Assembly (NCBI GenBank): GCA_015234045.1
Contig: JADFWU010000022.1
Coordinates: forward strand, 1-47,274
Direction: 5' to 3'
DNA: 47,274 nt
Source: Magnetococcales bacterium
Lineage (GTDB): Bacteria; Pseudomonadota; Magnetococcia; Magnetococcales; JADFWU01
Positions within the stretch are counted from its first letter, which is position 1, and each line of letters starts with the position of its first letter. This document shows, piece by piece, positions 23,558 to 33,283 of the stretch. The notes under the pieces are model-generated. The model was not told the origin of the DNA. It made no database searches and saw nothing but the letters and a program-made list of their open reading frames with translations. The translations under genes and the position numbers were made by a program.

Positions 23558-26392
23558 TCAATGATTGGAAGAATGTGGATTCGTTGGTTTTTCCGTTACA
23601 CAGTGGCTCATTTTTTCCAACAAAATTGTTGGCTCAAAAGGTTTTTCCAAATAATCGTCTGCGCCTGCATCCAGACATTTCTGCCGATCATTGGGCAAGG
23701 TTGCATTGCCTGTTAAAGCAATGATCGGTAGGTTTTTATGAGACTCTTGAGTACGAATCTTTGCCATGGTCTGATATCCGTCCATATTCGGCATCATGAT
23801 ATCCATGATGATTATGGAAATATCTGGATTATCATTGAGCTTTTGTAGTGCATCCAAACCATCATGGGCTAAAAGAACGCGCTTGGTACAATCCTGTAAA
23901 ATTTGTGCCAAGGAAAACGTGTTACGCATATCATCATCCACCACCAATATTGTTGCTGATTGCAGAGCCTCGCAGGAATTGGACACACTTGGCGGTGTGG
24001 TGGTGGTGGTGGTGGATATAGAAGAAGGTGCTGTTATGGTGGCTTGGTCTGCCTCACCAAGTCTCACTGCTTTGACTTCGGAAGTGGGCAGAAGTTCAGA
24101 TAGAACAGTCAGAAGAAGGTTGGTGTTGATGGGCTTGGACAGATAATCCGTTGCACCGGCCACGATACATTTTTCCCGATCCCCTGGCATGGCCTTGGCC
24201 GTGAGCGCAAGGATGGGCAGATGGCTAAAGCGCGGCTGTTCACGAATCTTCTGCATTGCCTGGTAACCATCCATATGCGGCATCATGATATCCATGAGCA
24301 CCAGATCAATATCAGGATGGTCATTCAATATTTTGAGTGCCTCAATACCATCAGAAGCGATGAAGAGTTTTTTAACGCGTTCTTTGAGAATCTCTTGAAT
24401 GGCAAAGGCGTTACGTGGATCATCGTCCACCACCAGCAGAGAACGGGTTAGATCAGTGAATGATGTAGAGGCTGACCGTTCACTGTTTGTTCCAGATTTC
24501 TGACTCTCCAGCAGAGTGATATTTTCTATATGGCTCGATATGTCTATAGGTAGAAAAAGGGTGAAAGTGGTGCCTGTATTTTCCGATCTGCCAACTTGCA
24601 ACTCACCGCCCAACAGTTGAGAGAATTTCCGAGAGATGGACAGTCCAAGGCCAGTGCCGCCATATTTCCGACTGGTGGTGCCGTCCACCTGTCGGAAGGC
24701 TTCAAAGATCTGTTCCCGTTTATCTTGTGGAATACCAATCCCGGTGTCGCTGACTGAGATACCGATCATTTGGCTTGGTGTGATGGTATCGCTTAGAAAC
24801 AGTGTGTGCGGATCAGTAGGATGTACTCGAATGGTGACACTACCTTGGGCGGTAAATTTGAATGCATTGGAGAGTAGGTTGCGAATGATCTGCTCGACTT
24901 TGCTCCAATCAGTTTCCAGATCAGCGATGATGTGATTGGAAATTTCTGTATTAAAGGTGAGGCCCTTGTTTTGAGCAATTGGATCAAATTGCCGTTTCAT
25001 GGTCTGTAAGAAGTTTGCAAAGCTACGCGATTCCACAACCACGTCCATTCGACCAGCCTCTACTTTGGAGAGATCAAGAATATCGTTGATCAAACGAAGT
25101 AGGTCTGAACCGCTTTCATGGATGATGCGGGCGGATTCCTGCTGGTTTTCATTCAGATTACCATCCCGATTATCGGCAAACAGTTTGGATAGAATCAGCA
25201 TACTGTTGAGCGGTGTGCGCAGTTCGTGGGACATGTTCGCCAGAAATTCTGATTTGTAACGGCTGGCGTTTTCCAACTCTTCGGCTTTTTCTTTGAAAAT
25301 ATGGGCCGCCATGGCCATGCTGCCGATCTCATCAGATCGGCCTCGGCCAGGGATTTCAGCGCTGTGGTGACCGCTGGCCAACTCTTTGAGCGTTTGTGTC
25401 ATGGCGCGGATTGGTTCAGCAATGGTTTTAGTGATGCGTCCAGCAAATAGAAATCCCAATAGTGTGGCAAACAGAGAGACCATGATGCTGAAATTCTGCG
25501 AGTCAGAAATTGCTTCAATCAGGCGATTTTTAACCGTTGTCTGTTGTGCCAGCGTTTGATCTTTCAACTCTCTGGCAAGGTGGCCGAACTCTGCGGCTTG
25601 ACCGGCCATTACCACATAGATGAGATGGAAATAGGTACGTGTTGTACGTACCATTCCGAGAAATGCATCATGATACTTTGGCTCCAAACCCAGTAAATCA
25701 TCCAATACGGAATGAATTTTTGGATCTGTAATGGTCTGTTTCATGTTTTGGAGAATTTTATTGAAATGAGCAAGATGTTTTTTTGTCTCAAGCACCAGGA
25801 TTGAGTCAGGTGTGCGAAGAAACGAGAAGGCATCTTTATGGGCAAGTAGCAGTTGTTCCTGGGCTTGGCCAGCTTGAGCTGCGGTGAACAGGTCATTTTT
25901 TGAAACAGATTTGTCAATTAGATTGCTGAGTATGGTCACGGCCTGTTCACCGAGTACAATCATACGTTTTTCAACCAGCTCTTCACGCAATTGACGCTCT
26001 TCTACTGCTGCGCCAAAGGTCTCTACATACTCTTCAAACTGAATGGTCATTCTTTGCAGAATGGCACGACGTTTTGGATCAGTGATAGTGCTGGATACAG
26101 TGTTGAGTTGTTTGCGTAACGATTCTTGAAGGCGAAGCACGCGAAGGACAACACCATTATAACCGGAATAGGTAAAGGCAAGAGAGCTGCGTTGCAGCTC
26201 TAACACATTGCGCTCAATTTCGAGAATTTGGGTCGCGCTGGTGGTGGTTTGACCGTAAATGCCGAAGGTCTTAACCACGCTGTTAAAGTCCAGATTGATG
26301 ATCACCGCCTGGAGGATAAAGACAGCAATCACAACGCCAAAACCGATAAATATGCGACGCCCAATACTGAATTTTATCTGGGGCAGCATCAT
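23558..26392 (-). CDS. Membrane hybrid kinase with helical periplasmic sensor and two receivers (TorS-like layout)
   Basis: This protein has 944 residues. Membrane segments at about 12-32 and 302-320 enclose a long, almost purely helical periplasmic domain like those of TorS-type sensors. HAMP (about 322-375), HisKA with His389 (LANMSHELRTPLNSMLILSKLF), HATPase_c ([27 protein letters not shown]) and two canonical receivers follow, joined by a Thr/Pro-rich linker (SISTTTTTTPPS). There is no Hpt domain. A solute-binding protein gene lies upstream in the same direction, so the sensor may read that protein. A 39-base duplication at the start of the gene makes a short upstream ORF that ends on the start codon. 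Confidence 0.93.
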   Translation of the reverse strand: MMLPQIKFSIGRRIFIGFGVVIAVFILQAVIINLDFNSVVKTFGIYGQTTTSATQILEIERNVLELQRSSLAFTYSGYNGVVLRVLRLQESLRKQLNTVSSTITDPKRRAILQRMTIQFEEYVETFGAAVEERQLREELVEKRMIVLGEQAVTILSNLIDKSVSKNDLFTAAQAGQAQEQLLLAHKDAFSFLRTPDSILVLETKKHLAHFNKILQNMKQTITDPKIHSVLDDLLGLEPKYHDAFLGMVRTTRTYFHLIYVVMAGQAAEFGHLARELKDQTLAQQTTVKNRLIEAISDSQNFSIMVSLFATLLGFLFAGRITKTIAEPIRAMTQTLKELASGHHSAEIPGRGRSDEIGSMAMAAHIFKEKAEELENASRYKSEFLANMSHELRTPLNSMLILSKLFADNRDGNLNENQQESARIIHESGSDLLRLINDILDLSKVEAGRMDVVVESRSFANFLQTMKRQFDPIAQNKGLTFNTEISNHIIADLETDWSKVEQIIRNLLSNAFKFTAQGSVTIRVHPTDPHTLFLSDTITPSQMIGISVSDTGIGIPQDKREQIFEAFRQVDGTTSRKYGGTGLGLSISRKFSQLLGGELQVGRSENTGTTFTLFLPIDISSHIENITLLESQKSGTNSERSASTSFTDLTRSLLVVDDDPRNAFAIQEILKERVKKLFIASDGIEALKILNDHPDIDLVLMDIMMPHMDGYQAMQKIREQPRFSHLPILALTAKAMPGDREKCIVAGATDYLSKPINTNLLLTVLSELLPTSEVKAVRLGEADQATITAPSSISTTTTTTPPSVSNSCEALQSATILVVDDDMRNTFSLAQILQDCTKRVLLAHDGLDALQKLNDNPDISIIIMDIMMPNMDGYQTMAKIRTQESHKNLPIIALTGNATLPNDRQKCLDAGADDYLEKPFEPTILLEKMSHCVTEKPTNPHSSNH

Positions 26393-26448
26393 TAAACCTT
26401 TCGTAACCGGAATTTTATCTGAGACAGCATAATTAAACCTTTCGTAAC
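26369..26448 (-). repeat. Tandem 39-bp duplication over ribosome binding site and start of the kinase gene
   Basis: Segments 26369-26407 and 26410-26448 match at 36 of 39 positions. Each contains, on the minus strand, GAAAGG, TTTAAT and an ATG followed by the first codons of the kinase. The proximal copy is the real start; the distal copy initiates a short ORF. Confidence 0.95.
26392..26430 (-). CDS. Upstream ORF (12 codons) ending on the kinase start
   Basis: The peptide is MLSQIKFRLRKV, a drifted copy of the kinase N-terminus (MMLPQIKFSIGRR). It has its own AAAGG at good spacing, and its TAA stop shares a base with the kinase ATG (TAATG), the typical geometry for translational coupling. 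It arose from the local duplication. Whether the peptide is made is untested. Confidence 0.5.
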   Translation of the reverse strand: MLSQIKFRLRKV

Positions 26449-26505
26449 AAATTGTTAGACATGGATATCCACAATAATCACGGTGATATAAAAATTGAAC
26501 GGGCG

Positions 26506-27792
26506 TTACGCCAAAAGAAACTCATTCCAGCGTGGCAAGCTGTACTCATAGGTATCCATCACGGTGTTCCAAACTGCGACATTATTAAATCGTCGCCAGT
26601 AAGACCCGCCATTTCGAATGCTGCCGCGTTTGACTGCGATCTTGCCATCTGGTCCCCTTAAATCCTCAGCCGCCGGTTTGCCTTCATACCAGTAATCCCA
26701 CTCTTGGGAAGAGAGGAAAGGGCGTGCCCGTTCAGGAACCGAAATATAGTAGCCCTGTCGGGCGACGAAGGCACCGGGCCAGCCAGAGAGCCACCAGTTC
26801 ATGAAGTCATAGGCGGCATCTTTAACATGGCCTTGAGTCATTTTGGACAGGCACATCACACCGTGCCAGGCGCGGTAGCCTTCTTTCGGTGCAGCATAGA
26901 CCGCAGGGATACCACGTTCATTCAGATCCGCAACAGCTGGTGAAAACATGCTGGCAATGACGGCGCGCCCTGTGTCCAAAAAGTCTGCCGATTCAGGCAC
27001 CGAGTTCCAAAATCCGCTAAAATGTCCTTGTTGTTTTTTCTCAATCAGAATTTGAAACAGTTGGTCCACTTCTGCTTTGGTCATGTTGCCCATATCTTTG
27101 AAGGTCATCAGACCCTGAGCGGTAACGGCAAGGGCGGCATCGAATAGGCCGATGGTTGGTGCGTTGATTAACGCAACTCGACCATGCCATTGTTCGTCCA
27201 GTAACCAGGCCCAGCTTTCAGTCTCATAGGCGATACCTCTGGGAATAACGCGGGTATCATAGCCAAATGAGTCAACATTATGGACATACGGAAGAAAGCT
27301 GATCTGGTTGGTGGTGGTGTTACCTAGATTATTATCAGGTTGAACATAGAGCAGTTTATACGGAGCATCGCCAAGTCCAACTTTTGCATCGGGCGTTAAG
27401 CGCCCTTTTTTGGTGAGATTGTTCACCTCATGCCAGAGCGTTATACGTTCAATATCAATAGGCTGAATTGCATTGGACCGCCAAAGCATTTTGATGCTGT
27501 TGGACCACTGCTCATAAATGTCAAAGGATTGGGGTCGGGCAGAAGCCTTCTGAAGTACGCGGGCACTGCCACCGGCTTCAAAGGTAATACGAAAACCAAG
27601 TGCTTTCTCTGCCTCACGGCGGATGGCTTCCCGAAGAGTTACATGAGTGCCCAGAACACGCAGTGTGATCTCTTTCTTACTGAATACGTAAGGTGCTCTC
27701 AGAAGTGTGGCACCGCCCACCGCTGTGGCCGCTGCTTTTTTCAGGAAAGAGCGCCGACTTACAGATGTGTCGTTAACATGCTGTATGGTCAT
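26506..27792 (-). CDS. Tat-exported periplasmic solute-binding protein
   Basis: This 428-residue protein has a twin-arginine signal (SRRSFLKKAAATAVGGATLL) and a periplasmic binding-protein fold of the family 1/PotD-like type (LRVLGTHVTLREAIRREAEKALGFRITFEAGGS, later GRVALINAPTIGLFDAALA and WHGVMCLSKMTQG). Such proteins usually deliver iron, polyamines or similar solutes to ABC importers. No permease or ATPase gene is near, and the next gene in the same direction is a hybrid kinase, so it may present its ligand to that sensor instead. ATG 27792 follows AGGAG; the open frame back to TTG 27816 has no use. The ligand cannot be read from the sequence. Confidence 0.85.
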   Translation of the reverse strand: MTIQHVNDTSVSRRSFLKKAAATAVGGATLLRAPYVFSKKEITLRVLGTHVTLREAIRREAEKALGFRITFEAGGSARVLQKASARPQSFDIYEQWSNSIKMLWRSNAIQPIDIERITLWHEVNNLTKKGRLTPDAKVGLGDAPYKLLYVQPDNNLGNTTTNQISFLPYVHNVDSFGYDTRVIPRGIAYETESWAWLLDEQWHGRVALINAPTIGLFDAALAVTAQGLMTFKDMGNMTKAEVDQLFQILIEKKQQGHFSGFWNSVPESADFLDTGRAVIASMFSPAVADLNERGIPAVYAAPKEGYRAWHGVMCLSKMTQGHVKDAAYDFMNWWLSGWPGAFVARQGYYISVPERARPFLSSQEWDYWYEGKPAAEDLRGPDGKIAVKRGSIRNGGSYWRRFNNVAVWNTVMDTYEYSLPRWNEFLLA

Positions 27793-27837
27793 TGGATACA
27801 GGCTCCTTTGAACCAAAGTCAGAGCTTTTATGGCGTA

Positions 27838-27854
27838 CAGGCGTTACGCAGTTG
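27838..27854 (+). repeat. Dispersed GGCGTTACGCAGTTG motif, copy 1
   Basis: The core CAGGCGTTACGCAGTTG recurs at 47142-47158 and, with one change, at 36588-36604. All copies are intergenic and next to gene ends or starts. Confidence 0.7.
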
Positions 27855-27980
27855 CAAGCGTTTTGGTGCTCAATTGGCAACAATGCTAACTCCTATAGTG
27901 AGGGATTGTGGAAAATTGTCAAATGCAAAATAGGCGATAGTGAACCATACGAGAATATTAGAATATTATGATGCATCATG

Positions 27981-28063
27981 TGGTTACATGTTAATAGATT
28001 GTTTTGATTCGTTATCAAAACAAAATCAAGTTTGCTTTGTATCAAGCTGGTTACATGTTAATA
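27981..28063. promoter_or_regulatory. Pair of identical 16-bp direct repeats
   Basis: TGGTTACATGTTAATA occurs at 27981-27996 and exactly again at 28048-28063, 67 bases apart, with the dyad ACATGT at its centre. Such pairs are often paired regulator sites. It lies about 200-270 bases upstream of the solute-binding protein start. No regulator can be named. Confidence 0.45.
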
Positions 28064-28162
28064 CAAAATGCGACATACTAAATGAAATTTAATACATAAT
28101 CAACCAAATAGAATCAGACCCAAAAGTGTGTCGTTGGTTGAAAATCAGGGGCTTTTTGTCCA

Positions 28163-31100
28163 TCAGACATTGGAGTCAGAAGAGGTGGTCACGGTTTCGA
28201 TTGCCGACAGAAGTTGAGCTTTGCGGATAGGTTTAGCCATATGCATGTCACATCCTGCTTCCAGGACACGTTGTTTATGTTCCTGCATGGCATCGGCGGT
28301 CAGGGCAATGATAGGGGTTGGTTTCTGGTTGGATGCTTTTTCCAGGGCACGGATGCGGCGCGTGGCTTCATAGCCATCCAGTATCGGCATCTGCATATCC
28401 ATCAATATTACGTCAAATGAGTTCTGCTCAAACAGTAGCAAAGCCTGCTCGCCATTGTTGGCCTCAATGACTCTATAATGATCACCTTTCAGAAAGGCTT
28501 TAGCCAGAAAACGATTATCAGGCGAATCGTCCACGAGGAGGATGTCCAGTGATACACTGTCCTCGACTAGTTGGGTGGTTGATTCGGACAGTGGTAGTGG
28601 TTCATCGCATGCGGTATCAGTAACAGCCGGAAGATGTGCGGTGAAAAAGAAACGACTGCCCGCGCCGAGTTTGCTTTCCAACCAAATCTGTCCATCCATG
28701 GCGTGAACGAGGCGTTGGGTGATGGATAGACCAAGTCCTGTACCACCAAAGTGACGTGCAGTATCATCCTCAGCCTGGATGAATGGTTTGAATATCTCAG
28801 CATGTTTTTCCGGTGCGATACCAATGCCAGTATCTACGATTTCAAACAGGATTTGATCGTCCTGATCGCTTTGCGATATGAATAGAGATACCTCTCCTTC
28901 ACTGGTAAATTTGATGGCATTGCCGATTAGATTAATTAAAACTTGACGCACTCTATCTGGATCTCCCACCACTTGAGCGGGCAAGATGTCGGAAAAAGTG
29001 CAGCTGAGTTTCAGCTTCTTATCTTCTGCCAGTAGGGCAAGAATATCGATTACGCTGGATGCTAATTCTGTCAGAGAAAAAGTGACTTGATTTAATCTGA
29101 ACCGTTTTGCCTCAATTTTAGATAGATCCAAAATATCGTTGATCAGGTTAAGCAGTGTTTCTCCCGCATTATGAGACACCTCAAGAAAGCGACGTTGATC
29201 AGGGAGTAATTCAGTCTCAAGCAGAAGCTCGCCCATGCCGATGATCGCATTCATTGGTGTGCGTATCTCATGGCTCATGGTAGCAAGAAAGTCACTTTTG
29301 GCTTGGTTGGCTGCTTCGGCAGCCAGTTTGGCTTCTTTGAGAGATTCCGCTTGGCTCCGTTCAATCATGGCGGCAAGAGTACGACTTACAGCGGTCAGAA
29401 AGGCATGGTCTTTTTCGCTTTCTCTAAATCCGCTATCCACATAGAGGCATAGCACACCCAACAGTGTGTCATTGGCCATGATGGGCACGCAGAAGTGGCC
29501 ATGATCATCCATATTTGCAATATGAATGTCGTGATCGGAATCCATGTGTGCTTTGAAAATGGTTTCACGTGTTGCAGCGCTTCGACCACACAGACAGACA
29601 CCGAAGGGCAAATTATTGCACTGTTGGTGGATTTGGTTGGATATGCGATGGTGTGCAACGATATGTAGGGATTCGCTTTCCAGATCAGCAAGAAAGATCA
29701 GGCCGCGATTCTGAATGCTCAACCAGGATGTGGCGAGCAGGGTTGTTAATGCCTTTTCCATCTGTTCTTTAAGAGAGATCGGTTGCAGAGCGATCCAGAG
29801 CAGGTCGCTGATCACTTTTTGAGACTCACGACTGTTGCGGGCAATCTCTTCGGCGCGTCCACGTTCGTTGACTTCGCGTTTAAGCCGAATATTGGTTTGA
29901 ATCAGTTCAGAGGTACGATCAGTAACCCGTTGTTCCAGTTCTTCATTGAGTTGATAGAGTGCATCTTCAACCTGTTTTCTTTGGGTGATATCCTCTTTGA
30001 TGGCCAGATAATGAGTGATCTCACCACTGCTACTGAAAATCGGGCCGATCCAGGTGTTCTCCCAAAAATCCGAGCCATCTTTTTTACGATTGAGGAGTTC
30101 ACCGCGCCAGATTCGGCCTTTGGAGATGGTGTTCCAAAGCTTATGATAGGTTTCTTCAGACGTGCTGTCTGTTCTCAGAATTCTTGGGTTTTGTCCCATC
30201 GCTTCTTCAGCGGTATATCCAGTCACTTCGCAAAATCTGGGATTGACGTACTGAATCGCACCATTTGTATCAGTAATCACTGTGGAAACAGGGCTTTGTT
30301 CAACAGCAAGTTGAAACTTGTTCAGCTCTTCTTCTGCCGACTTACGGTCGGTAATATCCTGCTGAATGGCAACAAAGTGAGTGATTCGGCCTTGGTTGTT
30401 GCGCACTGGTGTAATGGTGGAGTCTTGGACATAGAGTTCGCCATTCTTGCGGCGATTGACAATCTCACCATTCCACTCATGTCCAGAAAGAATGGCATCC
30501 CAGAGTGTTTTATAGAATTCATCGCTGTGCTGGCCGGATTTGAGAATCCGCAAATTACGGCCTTGGACCTCTTCCAGGGTATAGCCAGTCATACGTGTAA
30601 AAGCGGGATTGATCCATTCAAGATCACCATTGCCATCGGTAATAAATATCGCATTGGCAGCGGATGAGAGCGCGGTTGCATGAAGACGCAATTGATCTTC
30701 GGTTTTCTTGCGATCAGTGATGTCACGGATCACTGCTGAAAAGTAGTTGTTACCGTCCACTTGCCATGTGCCCAGAGAGATTTCAATGGGAAATTCATGG
30801 TCTTTTGAGTGCCGCGCTGTTAATTCAATGGTTTTGCCAATGGTTTGGCTTTTACCTTGAATTTGAAAACGTTGCAGGCCGTTTGCATGATCCTTCTGAA
30901 ACCGTTTTGGCATCAGGATGGTTAATGGCTTGCCAATAATATCGGCTTCGGAATAGCCAAACAGCGTTTGAGCGCCTTGATTCCAGAAAGTAACCAGGCC
31001 GTTATCATCCGCAGCAATGATGGCATCCACAGTGGATTCAGTGACCGAGCGAAAACGGGCCTCAGTGGATTTGCGGATCAACACCTCTCGGCGAAGCTCT

Positions 31101-31876
31101 TCAGTGCGTTGTTCTACCAACTTGTCCTGATCGTCTCTGGCGTTTTTAAGGGCCATCATCTGTTTGCGAATTCGGCCCAACAGGAAGAAACTCAAACTGG
31201 AGAGCAGACTCCAGGCAACCACGTGGATCACCTGCATTATGTTGGTTTGTTCTTGGATTGTTTGAGTAACGAAATCCGCAGGAAAGGTGACGCTGATCCC
31301 ACCACGAATATCGCCTTCCTTATAGCCTTGTCCAGAATGGCAGGCGAGACAGGCTTTTCGAGTCACCAGCGGTGCCATGTAGCGAAATACGGAGGTTGTG
31401 TCAGACAGTTGGATCAGATCAGAGTGCTCTTTTTTTGCGCCGCGCTCAAAGCTGCTTAACGCCATGAATTCCCAATTGTCCGGCACATTGAGCGGATTGA
31501 GTGGATTGGTGCTGGTGATGTGCAGAGACCAATCAGCCGTCTCTTTCAGAAGATCGGACAGTTGTCGGGTCATATAAGCGGGATTGATACGTGTCAATGC
31601 CAGGCCCGATGGTGTCTCAATTTCTCGTTCAGGGATATTAAGATAGGGATTAGGCTGACTGGCTTGCGAGATTGGCACATAAACACCACCATGACGGGCG
31701 TTCCACAGGCGCATGGTTTCAACCATTCGGAAAGTGAAGCGTGCGCGTTCCGTGGCAACGGTTATGGCATGTTGCTTGAGGGTGGCATTGTTCCACCAGT
31801 AAGAGAGCCCGACCAGTAGTGTCCAGCCCAGTACTGGCAGCAGCCATGCGCGTTTGTTCCGAAAGAACGGTCTCAT
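28163..31876 (-). CDS. Hybrid kinase with periplasmic c-haem sensor (DUF3365), three PAS domains and GAF
   Basis: This protein has 1237 residues. Membrane segments at about 11-28 and 215-234 flank a Tll0287/DUF3365-like periplasmic domain that contains the haem c motif CLACH (Cys176, Cys179, His180) in the usual [11 protein letters not shown] context. Three PAS domains follow (about 270-395, 396-520, 521-645), then a coiled coil, a GAF domain (about 690-850), HisKA with His869 ([22 protein letters not shown]), HATPase_c and a receiver ([18 protein letters not shown]). It is probably a redox, NO or similar haem-based sensor. The gene stands alone, with a terminator behind the next upstream gene and a long gap downstream. 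No strong ribosome binding site precedes the ATG. Confidence 0.93.
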   Translation of the reverse strand: MRPFFRNKRAWLLPVLGWTLLVGLSYWWNNATLKQHAITVATERARFTFRMVETMRLWNARHGGVYVPISQASQPNPYLNIPEREIETPSGLALTRINPAYMTRQLSDLLKETADWSLHITSTNPLNPLNVPDNWEFMALSSFERGAKKEHSDLIQLSDTTSVFRYMAPLVTRKACLACHSGQGYKEGDIRGGISVTFPADFVTQTIQEQTNIMQVIHVVAWSLLSSLSFFLLGRIRKQMMALKNARDDQDKLVEQRTEELRREVLIRKSTEARFRSVTESTVDAIIAADDNGLVTFWNQGAQTLFGYSEADIIGKPLTILMPKRFQKDHANGLQRFQIQGKSQTIGKTIELTARHSKDHEFPIEISLGTWQVDGNNYFSAVIRDITDRKKTEDQLRLHATALSSAANAIFITDGNGDLEWINPAFTRMTGYTLEEVQGRNLRILKSGQHSDEFYKTLWDAILSGHEWNGEIVNRRKNGELYVQDSTITPVRNNQGRITHFVAIQQDITDRKSAEEELNKFQLAVEQSPVSTVITDTNGAIQYVNPRFCEVTGYTAEEAMGQNPRILRTDSTSEETYHKLWNTISKGRIWRGELLNRKKDGSDFWENTWIGPIFSSSGEITHYLAIKEDITQRKQVEDALYQLNEELEQRVTDRTSELIQTNIRLKREVNERGRAEEIARNSRESQKVISDLLWIALQPISLKEQMEKALTTLLATSWLSIQNRGLIFLADLESESLHIVAHHRISNQIHQQCNNLPFGVCLCGRSAATRETIFKAHMDSDHDIHIANMDDHGHFCVPIMANDTLLGVLCLYVDSGFRESEKDHAFLTAVSRTLAAMIERSQAESLKEAKLAAEAANQAKSDFLATMSHEIRTPMNAIIGMGELLLETELLPDQRRFLEVSHNAGETLLNLINDILDLSKIEAKRFRLNQVTFSLTELASSVIDILALLAEDKKLKLSCTFSDILPAQVVGDPDRVRQVLINLIGNAIKFTSEGEVSLFISQSDQDDQILFEIVDTGIGIAPEKHAEIFKPFIQAEDDTARHFGGTGLGLSITQRLVHAMDGQIWLESKLGAGSRFFFTAHLPAVTDTACDEPLPLSESTTQLVEDSVSLDILLVDDSPDNRFLAKAFLKGDHYRVIEANNGEQALLLFEQNSFDVILMDMQMPILDGYEATRRIRALEKASNQKPTPIIALTADAMQEHKQRVLEAGCDMHMAKPIRKAQLLSAIETVTTSSDSNV

Positions 31877-32020
31877 GTTCGTTCACAACACCTTGTTGCC
31901 AGTTTACTATAAATTATCAGTACGTTGATTGAGTCGCTTTTGACAGCATAATGAATACTTATTATTCAAAGTATCACAATGCTGTGAAAATCGAAAGAAT
32001 ATGAACAGGTTTGAGTTGAC

Positions 32021-32062
32021 AAAAAAAAGCCCTCTCCAGAAACAAAGGATAGGGCTTTTTTG
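32021..32062 (-). terminator. Rho-independent terminator of the ankyrin gene
   Basis: The 11-bp perfect stem (32023-32033 with 32051-32061) is AAAAAAGCCCT paired with AGGGCTTTTTT, with a further short stem in the loop. It begins 11 bases past the ankyrin stop on the minus strand and has a T run on that strand. Confidence 0.9.
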
Positions 32063-32072
32063 CACTATTGAA

Positions 32073-32918
32073 TTAGTGTTCGCCACTGACTTCCATAGGA
32101 CCAATGCGTTGTTTATAATCGGGTTGTTTCTCTTTGGTCAGCCGATGGAATAAGTCCATGTCAGTGACATTGACGGCCCATTGGGTTGGTGATACGCCAT
32201 TGCGATCCGTTACTGTAGTATCGGCTTTATTGTCCAGTAAAATGGTCACGATTTGATCATTGGCATTTTTTACCGCCCAATGGAGTGCTGTACGGCCATA
32301 GAAATCTTGTGCATTGATCTGGGCACCACGCTCAAGATAGAACGCGACAAGATCCGCATGGTTCATCAGGGCCGCCTGCGCCAAAACTGTCCGACTTTGG
32401 CTGTTTTTCAGATCGACTGGAACACCCCGGTCCAATAGTGCTTGTGCGACATCCTGATATCCGCGCAGCGTGGCTAACTCCAGCGGTGATTTTACACCTT
32501 TTATCTTTGGGTTGGGCTTTGCGCCATAGTTCAACAGCTGAACAGCAATAGCCGGGTGACCGCCGATTAACGAGGCTGACAGGGGGGTGCCAAAAGAGGC
32601 CAGCCCTAATTTTTTTCGGCTGTAGGGATTACGGGCTTCAATGTCTGCCCCTCGGGAAACCAGTAAATCAACCACCTGTGTGCGACCGATCAGAGCCGCT
32701 GCATACAGCGGGGTGCCCACATATCCGTTACGCACATTGATATCTGCGCCTTGATCCAGTAGTTGGTTGATTTGGTTGATATCTCCGGCCAGTGTGGCCT
32801 GATAGAGCGATGAACCTGTGAAACGTGCATCATTTTTGACAGAGGCATTGGCACTGATTGAACCCAATAAAAGGCCCACAGTGGTCAAAGTCCACAGCAA
32901 GCGCCATAATCGTTCCAT
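32073..32918 (-). CDS. Exported ankyrin-repeat protein
   Basis: This 281-residue protein has a signal peptide (MERLWRLLWTLTTVGLLLGSISANA) and about six ankyrin repeats, such as DINQINQLLDQGADINVRNGYVGTPLYAAALIGRTQVVDLLVSRGADIE. In bacteria such periplasmic ankyrin proteins bind other proteins, sometimes catalases or chaperone partners; no partner is visible here. ATG 32918 has AGGAG seven bases ahead; an open frame back to 32942 would add a few codons ahead of the signal. A good terminator follows it. It is divergent from the CNNM operon. Confidence 0.88.
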   Translation of the reverse strand: MERLWRLLWTLTTVGLLLGSISANASVKNDARFTGSSLYQATLAGDINQINQLLDQGADINVRNGYVGTPLYAAALIGRTQVVDLLVSRGADIEARNPYSRKKLGLASFGTPLSASLIGGHPAIAVQLLNYGAKPNPKIKGVKSPLELATLRGYQDVAQALLDRGVPVDLKNSQSRTVLAQAALMNHADLVAFYLERGAQINAQDFYGRTALHWAVKNANDQIVTILLDNKADTTVTDRNGVSPTQWAVNVTDMDLFHRLTKEKQPDYKQRIGPMEVSGEH

Positions 32919-33283
32919 GATTGTTCTCCTGCAATTTATCAAAGGGTTGAAGGTGATAATGATGCTATCGGTGTATGCATATAGCAGTCAATCTCCTTAC
33001 TGGGGTGTTAGAGCGGTGTCTTGTGCGAATGGTTCCAAAAAGTCGTTGGAGATGAAATAAATTCCATTTTTCTCATACGGATTGATTATCAGACCGAGAA
33101 ATACGCTATGATGGCGCGTACAGTGAATCAATTCTGACAATCATAGGTGTTACGCCGTAACCAGTTGAAACACGCATCAGAGGCAAGCTTTATTTATTTG
33201 TGAATTGTTAGATGGACTTTTTCAATAAAAAACGAGTTTATACGTAGGCTCTCAGAAACAATTAGGGAAGGGCACCATATATC
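32919..33283. other. Divergent intergenic region between ankyrin gene and CNNM operon
   Basis: This gap of 365 bases has no gene. A possible promoter for the plus-strand operon is TTGATT (33082-33087) with TATGAT (33107-33112), a rather long 19-base spacing. A perfect 13-base dyad GTTACGCCGTAAC lies at 33149-33161, downstream of that -10, and may be an operator. AGGGAAGGG precedes the CNNM start. Confidence 0.4.

Larger units (their letters stand above)
27793..28162. other. AT-rich control region upstream of the solute-binding protein gene
   Basis: This gap of 370 bases has no gene. It holds a copy of the dispersed GGCGTTACGCAGTTG motif (27838-27854), a perfect 12-base palindrome ATGATGCATCAT near 27968, and two identical 16-base direct repeats. 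It is clearly more AT-rich than its flanks. It probably carries the promoter of the minus-strand solute-binding/kinase run. Confidence 0.5.
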
